Positions 22,738-30,487 of a stretch of DNA of 38,246 nt are shown one piece after another (within the stretch, counting starts at the first letter, position 1; each line of letters opens with the position of its first letter). The stretch lies in NCBI GenBank assembly GCA_007693385.1, contig REDR01000031.1, positions 1 to 38,246 on the forward strand. Direction: 5' to 3'. The notes beneath the pieces were generated by a model. That model did no database searches and was not told where the DNA came from. It saw only the letters and a program-made list of their open reading frames with translations. Source of the DNA: Anaerolineaceae bacterium (lineage in GTDB: Bacteria > Chloroflexota > Anaerolineae > Aggregatilineales > Phototrophicaceae). A program made the position numbers and the translations under genes.

Positions 22738-23493
22738 ATGACATTACAGGGCAAAGTGGCACTGGTGACCGGCGGCGGTTCGGGAATCGGACGGGCGAGC
22801 GCACGCAAGCTGGCGGCTAACGGCGCGAAAATCTGCGTGGCGGATGTGAACGAGGCGGGCGGCACAGCCACCGTTCAGCAGATCGAGACGGCGGGCGGCG
22901 AGGCGTTCTTCATCGCGTGTGACGTGACGCAAGCTGAACAGGTCGAGGCGATGGTCGAGGCGACGACGGCGCGTTACGGGCGGCTGGATGTGGCGCTGAA
23001 TAATGCCGGTGTCGGCGGCGCGATGACCAACGCCGACAAGCTCGATGAGGCGGTGTGGGACGCGGTAGTGAACGTCAATTTGAAAGGTGTGTGGCTGTGC
23101 ATGAAATACGAAATCCCGCGCATCATCCAGAGCGGCGGCGGCTCGATCATTAACGTGTCATCGCTGGCCGGTCTGGTCGGCTTTCGCGGTAATTCGGCTT
23201 ATTCAGCCAGCAAGCACGGCGTCATCGGGCTGACAAAATCGGTAGCGCTGGAGTATGCGCGGCTGAAATTGCGCGTTAACGCCATCTGTCCGGGCTTCAC
23301 CGAGACGCAGATGGTCGATGAACTGGTGGAGATGGTGCCGTCGATGGCGGAGCGCATCCAGCACAACGCGCCGATGCGCCGTCTGGGACAGGCCGACGAA
23401 ATCGCCGATGCGGTGGTGTTTCTGGCGGGCGATACCGCGTCGTTCATCACCGGACAGGCTATCGCGCTGGATGGCGGCGCGTCGGCGCAATAG
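22738..23493 (+). CDS. Short-chain dehydrogenase/reductase (FabG-like)
   Basis: This 251-residue NAD(P)-dependent oxidoreductase has the classical SDR set: the TGGGSGIG cofactor loop (11-18), NNAG (about 88-91), and the catalytic residues Ser142, Tyr155 and Lys159 (VSSLAGLVGF, NSAYSASKHG). An Asp after the second strand (ICVADVNEAGG) favours NAD over NADP. Length is typical. The C-terminal ITGQAIALDGG is the family ending. The substrate is unknown; FabG-like proteins reduce or oxidise many hydroxy/keto compounds. AAAGGAC lies 9 bases before the ATG. It is a single gene with no close partner. Confidence 0.93.
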   Translation: MTLQGKVALVTGGGSGIGRASARKLAANGAKICVADVNEAGGTATVQQIETAGGEAFFIACDVTQAEQVEAMVEATTARYGRLDVALNNAGVGGAMTNADKLDEAVWDAVVNVNLKGVWLCMKYEIPRIIQSGGGSIINVSSLAGLVGFRGNSAYSASKHGVIGLTKSVALEYARLKLRVNAICPGFTETQMVDELVEMVPSMAERIQHNAPMRRLGQADEIADAVVFLAGDTASFITGQAIALDGGASAQ

Positions 23494-23608
23494 GGCGCGG
23501 CGTTTTGTGCCGCTAGTCATGCGGCGGCGCGATGCGGTATGATAGACACGTCAAAACATGCGTTCAAGATTGATTGTTCGCGTCTAGCAAAGATGGGAGA
23601 AATGCGCG

Positions 23609-24763
23609 ATGGTTGCGGGTTCGATGTTTGATCTAGCCAAGCGGGTACAGACGGCACATCAAGAAGGGTTGATGCGTAAGCAGAACGTCGTCGGCGTGGG
23701 AGTCGGCTATAAGAACGCGGCGGGCGATCCGTCGGTGGTGGTGCTGGTGGAACAAAAGAAATCATTGGACGAACTGCGCCCGGAGGACGTGGTGCCGCGC
23801 CAGATCGACGGCGTGGATACCGACGTTTACGAAGTCGGCAAGCTGGTCGCGTTCGACGCGGTGGACTCCGGCGATGCACAGAGCGCCCCGCACCTATCGG
23901 CCAGCCCGCGAGATCGTCACCGGCCATTCATCCCGGGCGGCGTCAGCTTCGGCCATCATGCGGTGACGGCGGGCACGCTGGGCGTCGTGGTGCGTGATCG
24001 CAAGACCGGCCAGCGCTTGCTACTGTCCAACAATCACGTCATCGCCAACAACAACGAAGCGCGTAAAGGCGACCTGATCTTGCAACCGGCACAATTGGAC
24101 GGCGGGCAAAGTCCGGCGGACGCGGTGGCGGTTTTGGAGCGCTTCATCGCGTTGAACTACGTGGAAGGCGATGTCATCGCGCCGGAATTGCGCGAGCGAG
24201 CGCAGACCGCACAGACCGCGCAAACGGCACAGACCGCTAGCAAAGACGACGGCGGCGGCCTGATGGGTAGCATCTTGCGCCTGCTAGCTCGCTTGTTGAA
24301 CAACAAGCCGACGCCCTCCCCCGCGCCCAAGCCCGACATCGCCGCGATCAAGCAGAACACGGCGGACAACATCGCGGATGCCGCCGTCGCCCGTCCGAAT
24401 GACCGCGCCATGTTCAAAGAGCAGATTCGCGGCATCGGCACGATCCGCAAGACCGCCCAGCCAGAATTGGGGATGCGCGTCCGCAAGACCGGACGCACGA
24501 CGGACACGACGCAGAGTTCGGTCACGTTGCTCAATGCGACGGTGACGGTAGGCTATAACACCAGTCAGGGGCCACGCAATGCGCGACTGGTCGGACAGGT
24601 GATCTGTAACGCCTTCAGTCAGGGCGGTGATTCCGGCTCGCTGGTGGTGGCGGCGGACTCGGGGACGGCGGTTGGCCTGCTGTTCGCCGGTTCAGGACTG
24701 GCGACCATCTTCACGCCGATTGATGTGGTGTTCGATGCGTTGGATATTGAATTGGAGGTGTGA
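23609..24763 (+). CDS. Trypsin-fold serine protease (NAL1-like) with N-terminal domain
   Basis: This 384-residue protein has a chymotrypsin-fold core. The His loop is LSNNHVIA with His143, the nucleophile motif is QGGDSGSLVV with Ser342, and the likely Asp is Asp257 in ADAAVARP. The order His-Asp-Ser and the NNHV/DSGS motifs resemble NAL1-like proteases. Residues about 10-79 form a small N-terminal domain (NVVGVGVGY, then QIDGVDTDVYEVGKL) that reappears as a separate protein in the next gene. Between His and Asp is an insertion with four AQT repeats, an amphipathic stretch (LMGSILRLLARLLNN) and a Pro/Thr linker. There is no signal peptide, so it appears cytoplasmic. GGGAGA is about 8 bases before the ATG. 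The substrate is unknown. Confidence 0.8.
   Translation: MVAGSMFDLAKRVQTAHQEGLMRKQNVVGVGVGYKNAAGDPSVVVLVEQKKSLDELRPEDVVPRQIDGVDTDVYEVGKLVAFDAVDSGDAQSAPHLSASPRDRHRPFIPGGVSFGHHAVTAGTLGVVVRDRKTGQRLLLSNNHVIANNNEARKGDLILQPAQLDGGQSPADAVAVLERFIALNYVEGDVIAPELRERAQTAQTAQTAQTASKDDGGGLMGSILRLLARLLNNKPTPSPAPKPDIAAIKQNTADNIADAAVARPNDRAMFKEQIRGIGTIRKTAQPELGMRVRKTGRTTDTTQSSVTLLNATVTVGYNTSQGPRNARLVGQVICNAFSQGGDSGSLVVAADSGTAVGLLFAGSGLATIFTPIDVVFDALDIELEV
24200..24235 (+). repeat. 9-base tandem repeat encoding AQT
   Basis: Four 9-base units encode Ala-Gln-Thr four times (residues 198-209 of the protease). Units differ only at third positions and one other base. It lies in the loop between the catalytic His and Asp. 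Confidence 0.75.
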
Positions 24764-24766
24764 GCG

Positions 24767-25066
24767 ATGGCCGATAATCCGGCATTTGAAGCGGCACGGC
24801 AGGTACACGCCCGCCACGCGGAAGCACTTCTGCGCTGGCCGAACGTGGTCGGCGTGGCGGTAGGCTATCGGCGGCGCGGCGGCGAGTTGACCGACGAACC
24901 GGCGCTGGTGGTGATGGTCGATCACAAGATCGGCGAGGCAGAACTGGATATAGACGCCATCCTGCCGAAGATGATCGACGGCGTGGCGGTTGATGTGCAG
25001 GATATGGGCGGCAAGTTTGAAGCGGATCAAGCGGACGATGGCGGCGGATTCACGGCGGGCGGCTGA
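24767..25066 (+). CDS. Stand-alone copy of the protease N-terminal domain
   Basis: This 99-residue soluble protein aligns with residues 10-79 of the upstream protease. AKRVQTAHQEGLMRKQNVVG matches ARQVHARHAEALLRWPNVVG; VGVGY matches VAVGY; VVVLVEQK matches LVVMVDHK; QIDGVDTDV matches MIDGVAVDV; and a final VGKL matches GGKF. Only the Gly/Asp-rich tail is new. It starts 3 bases after the protease stop, with GGAGGTG 6 bases before the ATG, so it is made from the same message. It may act as a regulator, inhibitor or folding partner of the protease, by analogy with propeptide-like inhibitors; that is inference. Its last 29 bases overlap the next gene. Confidence 0.75.
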   Translation: MADNPAFEAARQVHARHAEALLRWPNVVGVAVGYRRRGGELTDEPALVVMVDHKIGEAELDIDAILPKMIDGVAVDVQDMGGKFEADQADDGGGFTAGG

Positions 25067-26987
25067 GACGGCGGGCGGTTGGCGGACGGTGGCGGCGGTC
25101 TTGATCGTGTTCGCCGTCCTGCTGGCCGCTTACGTACGGACGCTCATGCCGGGCACCGTCGGCGGCGACGCGGGCGAATTGCAATATGCCGCGCCGTTGC
25201 TGGCGCTGGTGCATCCCACCGGCCAACCGCTTTATGTCCTGCTCGGCAAGCTGTGGACGGCGGTTTTGCCGTTCGGAGAAGAAGCGTACCGCATGAACTT
25301 GCTGGCGGCGGTCAGCGCGGCGCTGGCCGGTGCGTCGCTCACATGGCTGACCATCCGCTTGACGGCGAATCATGTCGTCGCGCTGGTCGCCGGTCTGGTG
25401 CTGGGATTGGGCGGGGCGCTGTGGGGGCAGGCGGTCATCGCGGATAAATACGCCTTCACGGTGTTGCTGGCGGTCTGGATTTGCGGGTTGGCGCTGTGGT
25501 GGGGGCGCGACCACGCCGCGCCACACGCGGATCGCCTGCTCTATGCGCTGTCGGCGGCGTTCGGCATCGGGCTGTTGCACCATCGCAGTCTGGGATTATT
25601 CGCGGCCGGAATCGGCGTGCTGGTGCTGTGGCAGTTGCGCGGGGAGATCGTGCGGCGCTGGCAGAGGACGCTGGTCTGCGCGGCGCTGGTGATCGTCCCC
25701 GCGTTGGTGATGTACCCGACGGTTCTGCCGCTACTGCGGGCGAACGATAATTCGCCGTTGATGTGGCAACCGGATAGCGCCGCCGGATGGGTCGATTTCC
25801 TGCTGGAGCGCCACGTGCTGAGCGATGAGGTGCTGGTGTTCGACGACGCCGGCACGATCAGCGAGCAGTTGGCGCTGTACCGGCGGGCGCTAGTGGCTGA
25901 CCATACGCCGTTTGTCGCGTTGATCGCGCTGGGCGGGGTGGTTCTGCTGGCGCGGCGGCGTCCGGTGTCGGCGGTGTTCATGCTGGTCAGCTTCGGCCTG
26001 CTGGCATTCTTCAGCGCCAACTTTCGCGGCAACGAGCGACAATTCACGTATTATCTGCCGTCATTCGTGGTGCTGGCCTATGCGTTCGCGCTGGGCGCGG
26101 ACGGCCTGACGCGGACGCTCAACCGGCGCGGGCGCGTCGTCGTCGCGCTGGCTCTGCTGGCGATCCCGTTTTACCAGATGGCGACGACATACCCCGAAAA
26201 GCGGCTTGAGGCGACATACGGCGAACCGCTTGACCTGTGGCGGCAGACGCTCAAGACCGGCGACATGGGGCGACGGCTGGCTAGCGGGCTGGATGCGTTG
26301 CCGGAGGGCGCGGTGCTGGCGGCGGACTGGGAGCAGGTGACGATCCTGTGGTACGAGCAAAACGTGGCCGGACGCAGGCCGGATGTGACCATCCTGTACC
26401 CCATCGAGCGTTACGCGGATTTTCTGGGCGAGCGTCCGGTGTGTCTGGCGCGGCATGTGCTGACCGATCCGCGCTGGATTCCGGCCAACGTGGACGCGCT
26501 GATCTGTCTAGAAGATGCGCCGCGCTTCGATCTGCCGGACGACATACAGCCGATCAACACGCGCTTGACCGCGCCCGATGACGGGCGTGAAGTGATCGAA
26601 TTGACCGGCTATCGCTGGGGCGCGGAACCCGCCGCCGTGCGGCGCGGGACGCACATCCCGTTGACGCTGTACTGGCAGGCGCTGGTTGACGACATCGGCG
26701 CGGATTGGTCGCTTTCTCTGCGCGTGCTATCCGCCGATGATTGGTCGGTGTTGTGGATGCGCGACATCGGCGCGCCGGTGATGGGACTGTATGCCACGTC
26801 GCGCTGGGCGGCGGGCGAAATCGTGGCCGATTATCATGAGTTGACCATCCCGCCGGACATCGCGCCCGGGCGTTATCTGTGGGCGGTGGTGGCATATCGT
26901 CAGGTAGACGGTGATTTCGTATCATTGCGCGATCCGCAAGACGGCATTAACATTCTAGGCGGCGTGTTTGACGTGATAGACGATTGA
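25038..26987 (+). CDS. DUF2723/TMEM260-like (GT117-type) membrane glycosyltransferase
   Basis: This protein of about 649 residues has roughly eleven or twelve membrane helices. It matches the DUF2723 family, related to the protein O-mannosyltransferase TMEM260. The first luminal loop carries GGDAGELQYAAPLLALVHPT followed by GQPLYVLLGKL, equivalent to the family's Asp/Glu and HPPGYPLY motifs; YRMNLLAAVSAALAG then follows. It should transfer a sugar from a polyprenyl-phosphate donor to an extracytoplasmic acceptor, but neither is known. Residues after about 500 form a soluble beta-rich tail (IPLTLYWQAL to GRYLWAVVAYR) also seen in the protein at 3512. ATG 25038 is used; an ATG at 24990 and a GTG at 25089 are alternatives, none with a good ribosome-binding site. 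Confidence 0.75.
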   Translation: MAADSRRAAETAGGWRTVAAVLIVFAVLLAAYVRTLMPGTVGGDAGELQYAAPLLALVHPTGQPLYVLLGKLWTAVLPFGEEAYRMNLLAAVSAALAGASLTWLTIRLTANHVVALVAGLVLGLGGALWGQAVIADKYAFTVLLAVWICGLALWWGRDHAAPHADRLLYALSAAFGIGLLHHRSLGLFAAGIGVLVLWQLRGEIVRRWQRTLVCAALVIVPALVMYPTVLPLLRANDNSPLMWQPDSAAGWVDFLLERHVLSDEVLVFDDAGTISEQLALYRRALVADHTPFVALIALGGVVLLARRRPVSAVFMLVSFGLLAFFSANFRGNERQFTYYLPSFVVLAYAFALGADGLTRTLNRRGRVVVALALLAIPFYQMATTYPEKRLEATYGEPLDLWRQTLKTGDMGRRLASGLDALPEGAVLAADWEQVTILWYEQNVAGRRPDVTILYPIERYADFLGERPVCLARHVLTDPRWIPANVDALICLEDAPRFDLPDDIQPINTRLTAPDDGREVIELTGYRWGAEPAAVRRGTHIPLTLYWQALVDDIGADWSLSLRVLSADDWSVLWMRDIGAPVMGLYATSRWAAGEIVADYHELTIPPDIAPGRYLWAVVAYRQVDGDFVSLRDPQDGINILGGVFDVIDD

Positions 26988-27001
26988 ACAGGAAATAGCG
27001 C

Positions 27002-27760
27002 ATGATGAAAAAGGCGGTTGTGCTGGTTTTGTTGCTGGTCATGGCGATGGGGGCGAACGCCGCGACGATCACCCCGACGCCCGAACCGGACGACGAAACG
27101 ATGGGGATTGATACGCAAGAACTTGACTTCGTGCTGGAAGCGGCGGAAGGTCAGGAGATTGACCCGCCCATCACGCTAGAATTGCCCGACGACTGGCTGA
27201 GCGCCAATAGCACGGTGGCGATTCAAGATGTGTTCGGCTTGCAGTTGGTGCCGTTCACGGTGTACGCCGGGCCGGTGACTGGCGGCGAAGGCTTCATCAT
27301 TGTGCTGTGGGGCTATGAATCGACGGGCACATTCAACCCGATCACGCAGGAGTCGAACGTATCGCCTTATCTGGATGCGTTGCGACTGTTCCGGCTGGCG
27401 ATCATCGGCGGCGACTGCGTGCCCGGCGTGGACGTACAACAGGAATTCAGCGTCGGCGATGAAGTCGGCATCGGCGCGAATTTCTCCGCGTATCGTTGCG
27501 AGGCGACGCTGGACACGCGAGGCTGGTTCGTCGGGCTGGAAGTGGACGGCGTCAACATGGGGATTTATGTTTACACTGAACCCATCGACGTGATGGACGG
27601 CATCGCCCCGCAAGAATTACAGGCGATTCTGGATAGCGCCGAGTTCGACGTGGACGGCTTGCGCGTGCGCTTGCGGGAACGCGCCGAAGCGATCCGCGCT
27701 GAGATCGAATTGACCGGCACGCCGCCCGCGCCGACGGTCACGGCGACGCCTGCACCCTAA
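27002..27760 (+). CDS. Secreted protein of unknown function
   Basis: This 252-residue protein has a clear signal peptide (KKAVVLVLLLVMAMGANA, cleavage probably before ATITPTP) and a Pro/Thr linker at both ends. Between them is a domain with strands such as IAIIGGDCVPG-like (the actual run is LAIIGGDCVPG) and a pair of cysteines (GGDC and YRCEA) that could form a disulphide after export. I do not recognise the family. AGGAAA lies 7 bases before the ATG, 14 bases after the glycosyltransferase stop. A second ATG three bases later is possible. It sits between a membrane glycosyltransferase and an M23 peptidase, which suggests a cell-envelope role, but nothing more can be said. Confidence 0.6.
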   Translation: MMKKAVVLVLLLVMAMGANAATITPTPEPDDETMGIDTQELDFVLEAAEGQEIDPPITLELPDDWLSANSTVAIQDVFGLQLVPFTVYAGPVTGGEGFIIVLWGYESTGTFNPITQESNVSPYLDALRLFRLAIIGGDCVPGVDVQQEFSVGDEVGIGANFSAYRCEATLDTRGWFVGLEVDGVNMGIYVYTEPIDVMDGIAPQELQAILDSAEFDVDGLRVRLRERAEAIRAEIELTGTPPAPTVTATPAP

Positions 27761-27785
27761 AACGGCAACTGTTGAGGTTGATGAT

Positions 27786-28829
27786 ATGAGACGCATTGTT
27801 TGGATTCTCGGCCTATTGATGATCGCCTTTGTGCTGGCTTTAACGTCGGCCTCCGCGCCGGTGCAAGCGGACGAGGACGCCGCCACCGAGCCGCCCGCCG
27901 CCACCCCGACGCCGCCACCGGCCACCCTGCCGCCGATCATCGCGCCCACCGCGCCGCCGCCCGCCGTCGATAGCTTCAGCGAAGATGGCGTCACGCTGGA
28001 AGTGCTGTTTGATCGTCTGCAACAGGGGCGCGTCGGCATACTGCGGCTGACCGGCGAAGACTTGATCGGCGGGCGGGTACGCTTCCGCGATCAAGAGGTG
28101 CCGTTCTTCCCCGATAGCGACGACGAGGACACGTTCTACGCGCTGGTCGTGGCTGGCGTGGATTTGACCGCCAACCGCGATTATGAGATCACCGCGCTGG
28201 CTCTGCGCGAAAATGGCGACAGCGTGACGATTAACGGCACGGCTCGCGTCGTGCTGGGCGGGTTCATCCGGCAGGATGTCACGATTCCGGCTGATCGCGC
28301 TTATTTGATTGACCCTATCGTGGAGCGCACCGAACTCGCCCGCCTCAATAGCCTGTTCGAGCAATACACGGCGGAACAGCTATGGGATGAGGACGGGTTC
28401 ATGTTGCCGGTACAGGCGGAGACGACATCGCCATTCGGCGCGTTCCGCGTATTCAATGAGACGACCGAATCGCGGCATACTGGCTGGGACTTCCGCACCG
28501 CTACCGGTACGCCGATTCGGGCGATGGGCGCGGGGCGGGTGGTGTTCGCCGGTTTGCTGGATATACGCGGGAATCACGTCGTTATCGATCACGGCTACGG
28601 CATCTTTTCCGGCTATTCGCATTTCTCGCAGACGCACGTCACACGCGGGCAGGCGGTGCGTAGCGGGCAGATCATCGGCGTCAGTGGCAACACCGGACGC
28701 AGTAGCGGGCCACATCTACATTGGGAGATCGCCGTCAATGGCGAATGGGTGGATAGTCTGGATTTCCTGCGGATGTGGATACCCCCTGCCGCGCCATCTG
28801 AAGATGATGACGCGGTAGTGGGGACATGA
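27786..28829 (+). CDS. Secreted M23-family (LytM-like) metallopeptidase
   Basis: This 347-residue protein has a signal peptide (ILGLLMIAFVLALTSASA), a Pro/Thr/Ala linker (about 35-60), a beta-rich middle domain and a C-terminal M23 peptidase domain. All zinc and catalytic landmarks are present: His231 and Asp235 in RHTGWD, the His of GYSHFSQTHV and His310/His312 in HLHWE. M23 enzymes hydrolyse peptide cross-links of peptidoglycan outside the membrane, so an active hydrolase in cell-wall remodelling is likely. The start is ATG 27786 with GAGGT about 9 bases before it, 25 bases downstream of the secreted protein gene, so the two probably share a transcript. Confidence 0.92.
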   Translation: MRRIVWILGLLMIAFVLALTSASAPVQADEDAATEPPAATPTPPPATLPPIIAPTAPPPAVDSFSEDGVTLEVLFDRLQQGRVGILRLTGEDLIGGRVRFRDQEVPFFPDSDDEDTFYALVVAGVDLTANRDYEITALALRENGDSVTINGTARVVLGGFIRQDVTIPADRAYLIDPIVERTELARLNSLFEQYTAEQLWDEDGFMLPVQAETTSPFGAFRVFNETTESRHTGWDFRTATGTPIRAMGAGRVVFAGLLDIRGNHVVIDHGYGIFSGYSHFSQTHVTRGQAVRSGQIIGVSGNTGRSSGPHLHWEIAVNGEWVDSLDFLRMWIPPAAPSEDDDAVVGT

Positions 28830-28836
28830 TAACGGC

Positions 28837-28859
28837 GGGCGGGGTTATTGCCCCTGCCC
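28837..28859. terminator. Hairpin between convergent genes
   Basis: GGGC-GGGG (28837-28844) pairs with CCCC-T-GCCC (28851-28859) around a TTATTG loop, with one bulged T. It straddles the stop codon of icd between two convergent genes, so it could end transcripts from both sides. It has no T-run on either strand, which weakens the case. Confidence 0.3.
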
Positions 28860-30320
28860 CAGCGAGAAGCCGAGTTCACCGTCGAAGGTGTACAGATTTT
28901 CCGTCTTGATGCAATCCAGACCGGCGTCGTGGGCGCGTTGCAACAGGTTGACGATGGCCTGATGCGTGATCGGCGCGCCGGGGCGCACGCCATCCTCGCC
29001 GGGCGTCTGGAAGCGACAGCGCCAGTGATCGGTGCTGAAAGTTTCCGGCGCACCGTCCGGCCAGACTTTGACGCCGCGATTGGTAATCATCAGCAATTCT
29101 AGCCCGTCGCCGTTGATCGCCCGCAGGCGTTCCGCCAGCGCGTCGGGGTTGCGGCCTTGCTCATCCCAGTCCAAGAACATATCGACGCCGACAAGCTGTT
29201 TATGGCTCGGCTCGCGGCGGATGGGCGGCGTAGCGGGTGGTAGGCCGGTATCTCCGGCGGCGTAGTTGACCGGATGCAACATGATCGGACGCTGGCCGAG
29301 TCGCTCGATGATCGCCGCCGTGAAGTCCTCCGTATTGACGCGCCGCTTGCTGACACCATCCTGATACACGTCGCCGGTGTGGATGCCGTCCTCGATGGTC
29401 TTAAGCCACGCATTGCGGACGCGCTCGGCGGCTTCGTGTTGCTTGATGTGGATGAGCAACAGCACACCGGCGAACAGCAGGCCGGAGGGATTGGCGATGC
29501 CGAGTCCGGCGATGTCGGGCGCGGAGCCGTGTACAGCCTCGAACATGGAGACTTTCTCGCCGATGTTGGCGCTACCGGCCAGCCCGACGGAGCCGGTCAA
29601 CTGCGCGGCGATGTCGCTCACCACGTCGCCGTACAGGTTGGGCATCACGATCACGTCGAAGATTTCCGGCTCGGTGGCCGCCTTCGCCGCGCCGATGTCG
29701 ATGATCCAGTGTTCTTTTTCGATTTCGGGATATTCCGCGCCGATGGTGTCGAAAACCTTATGGAATTGGCCGTCGGTCATCTTCATGATGTTGTCTTTGG
29801 TGAAGCATGTGACCTTGCGGCGATGATTCAAGCGGGCGTATTCAAACGCATAGCGCACGATGCGCTCGCTCCCCGGACGGGAGATCAACTTGAGCGTCTG
29901 GTAGACTTCTTCGGTCTGGCGATGCTCGATTCCGGCATACAGGTCTTCTTCGTTTTCGCGGATGATGGCGATATTGACGTGCGGGTGCTTGGTGTAGACG
30001 AAGGGGTGATAACTCATCACCGGACGCACGTTGGCATATAGGCCGAATGTTTTACGCAGTGTGACGTTGACGCTTTTATAGCCGCCACCTTGCGGGGTGG
30101 TCAAAGGCGCTTTGAAAAAGACGCCGGTACGCCGCAAGCTACCCCACGCTTTATCTTCGATGCCGGTTGCGTTGCCGTTCAGATACTCGGCCTGCCCGAT
30201 GCGGACTTCTTCGATGTCTAGCTGTGCGCCCGCCGCCTGCATGATCTTCAAGCAAGCGTCCATGATCTCCGGGCCGATGCCGTCGCCGCGTGCGACGGTG
30301 ATGGGTGTTGGGTTCGTCAT
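28845..30320 (-). CDS. icd: Isocitrate dehydrogenase, long Thermus/Rickettsia-type
   Basis: This 491-residue enzyme oxidises isocitrate to 2-oxoglutarate and CO2 in the citric-acid cycle. The core has VARGDGIGPEIMDACLKIMQ, the substrate region VNVTLRKTFGLYANVRP, NIAIIRENEEDLYAGIEHR, the catalytic Lys region CFTKDNIMKMTDG, the metal-binding MPNLYGDVVSDIAAQL and the adenosine loop FEAVHGSAPDIAG. The extra C-terminal part (about residues 345-491, with KQLVGVDMFLDWDEQGRNPD) makes it the long form known from Thermus and Rickettsia, about 480-500 residues. Cofactor preference was not determined. AGGAGGAG about 7 bases before the ATG is the strongest ribosome-binding site in this part of the window. 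Two TATAAT boxes lie upstream. Confidence 0.93.
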   Translation of the reverse strand: MTNPTPITVARGDGIGPEIMDACLKIMQAAGAQLDIEEVRIGQAEYLNGNATGIEDKAWGSLRRTGVFFKAPLTTPQGGGYKSVNVTLRKTFGLYANVRPVMSYHPFVYTKHPHVNIAIIRENEEDLYAGIEHRQTEEVYQTLKLISRPGSERIVRYAFEYARLNHRRKVTCFTKDNIMKMTDGQFHKVFDTIGAEYPEIEKEHWIIDIGAAKAATEPEIFDVIVMPNLYGDVVSDIAAQLTGSVGLAGSANIGEKVSMFEAVHGSAPDIAGLGIANPSGLLFAGVLLLIHIKQHEAAERVRNAWLKTIEDGIHTGDVYQDGVSKRRVNTEDFTAAIIERLGQRPIMLHPVNYAAGDTGLPPATPPIRREPSHKQLVGVDMFLDWDEQGRNPDALAERLRAINGDGLELLMITNRGVKVWPDGAPETFSTDHWRCRFQTPGEDGVRPGAPITHQAIVNLLQRAHDAGLDCIKTENLYTFDGELGFSLGQGQ

Positions 30321-30354
30321 AAAATAAGCTCCTCCTGCATGGCTCGCCTCTGTG

Positions 30355-30399
30355 CGATTGATTATATGGATTTATCGCGGGGTTATCGCGTTGATTATA
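30355..30399 (-). promoter_or_regulatory. Putative icd promoter region with paired repeats
   Basis: On the minus strand two perfect TATAAT boxes (30399 to 30394 and 30366 to 30361) each sit in a repeated block, CTATAATCAACGCG and ATATAATCAATCGC, about 33 bases apart. Between them CGCGATAA occurs twice. No good -35 hexamers were found at normal spacing. Two alternative start sites or a regulator-bound repeat are possible. Confidence 0.4.
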
Positions 30400-30463
30400 G
30401 CACGCCGTCCGCGCAAAATTCAGGGCAGATCAAAGCGCGTCATACGGGCACGTTATCATGCGC

Positions 30464-30487
30464 GGGCGCGATGTATCCCGCCCCTAC
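30464..30487 (+). repeat. GC-rich palindromic repeat, copy D
   Basis: GGGCGCGAT (30464-30472) and ATCCCGCCC (30475-30483) pair at eight of nine positions around GT, then CCTAC-type tail CTAC (30484-30487). On the minus strand its CTA is the TAG stop codon of hom (30486 to 30484). Confidence 0.65.

Noticed and set aside
29274-30041. A 255-residue plus-strand frame opposite icd.
   Set aside because: It is fully antisense to icd, whose motifs are unmistakable. A long open frame is expected opposite such a GC-rich gene.
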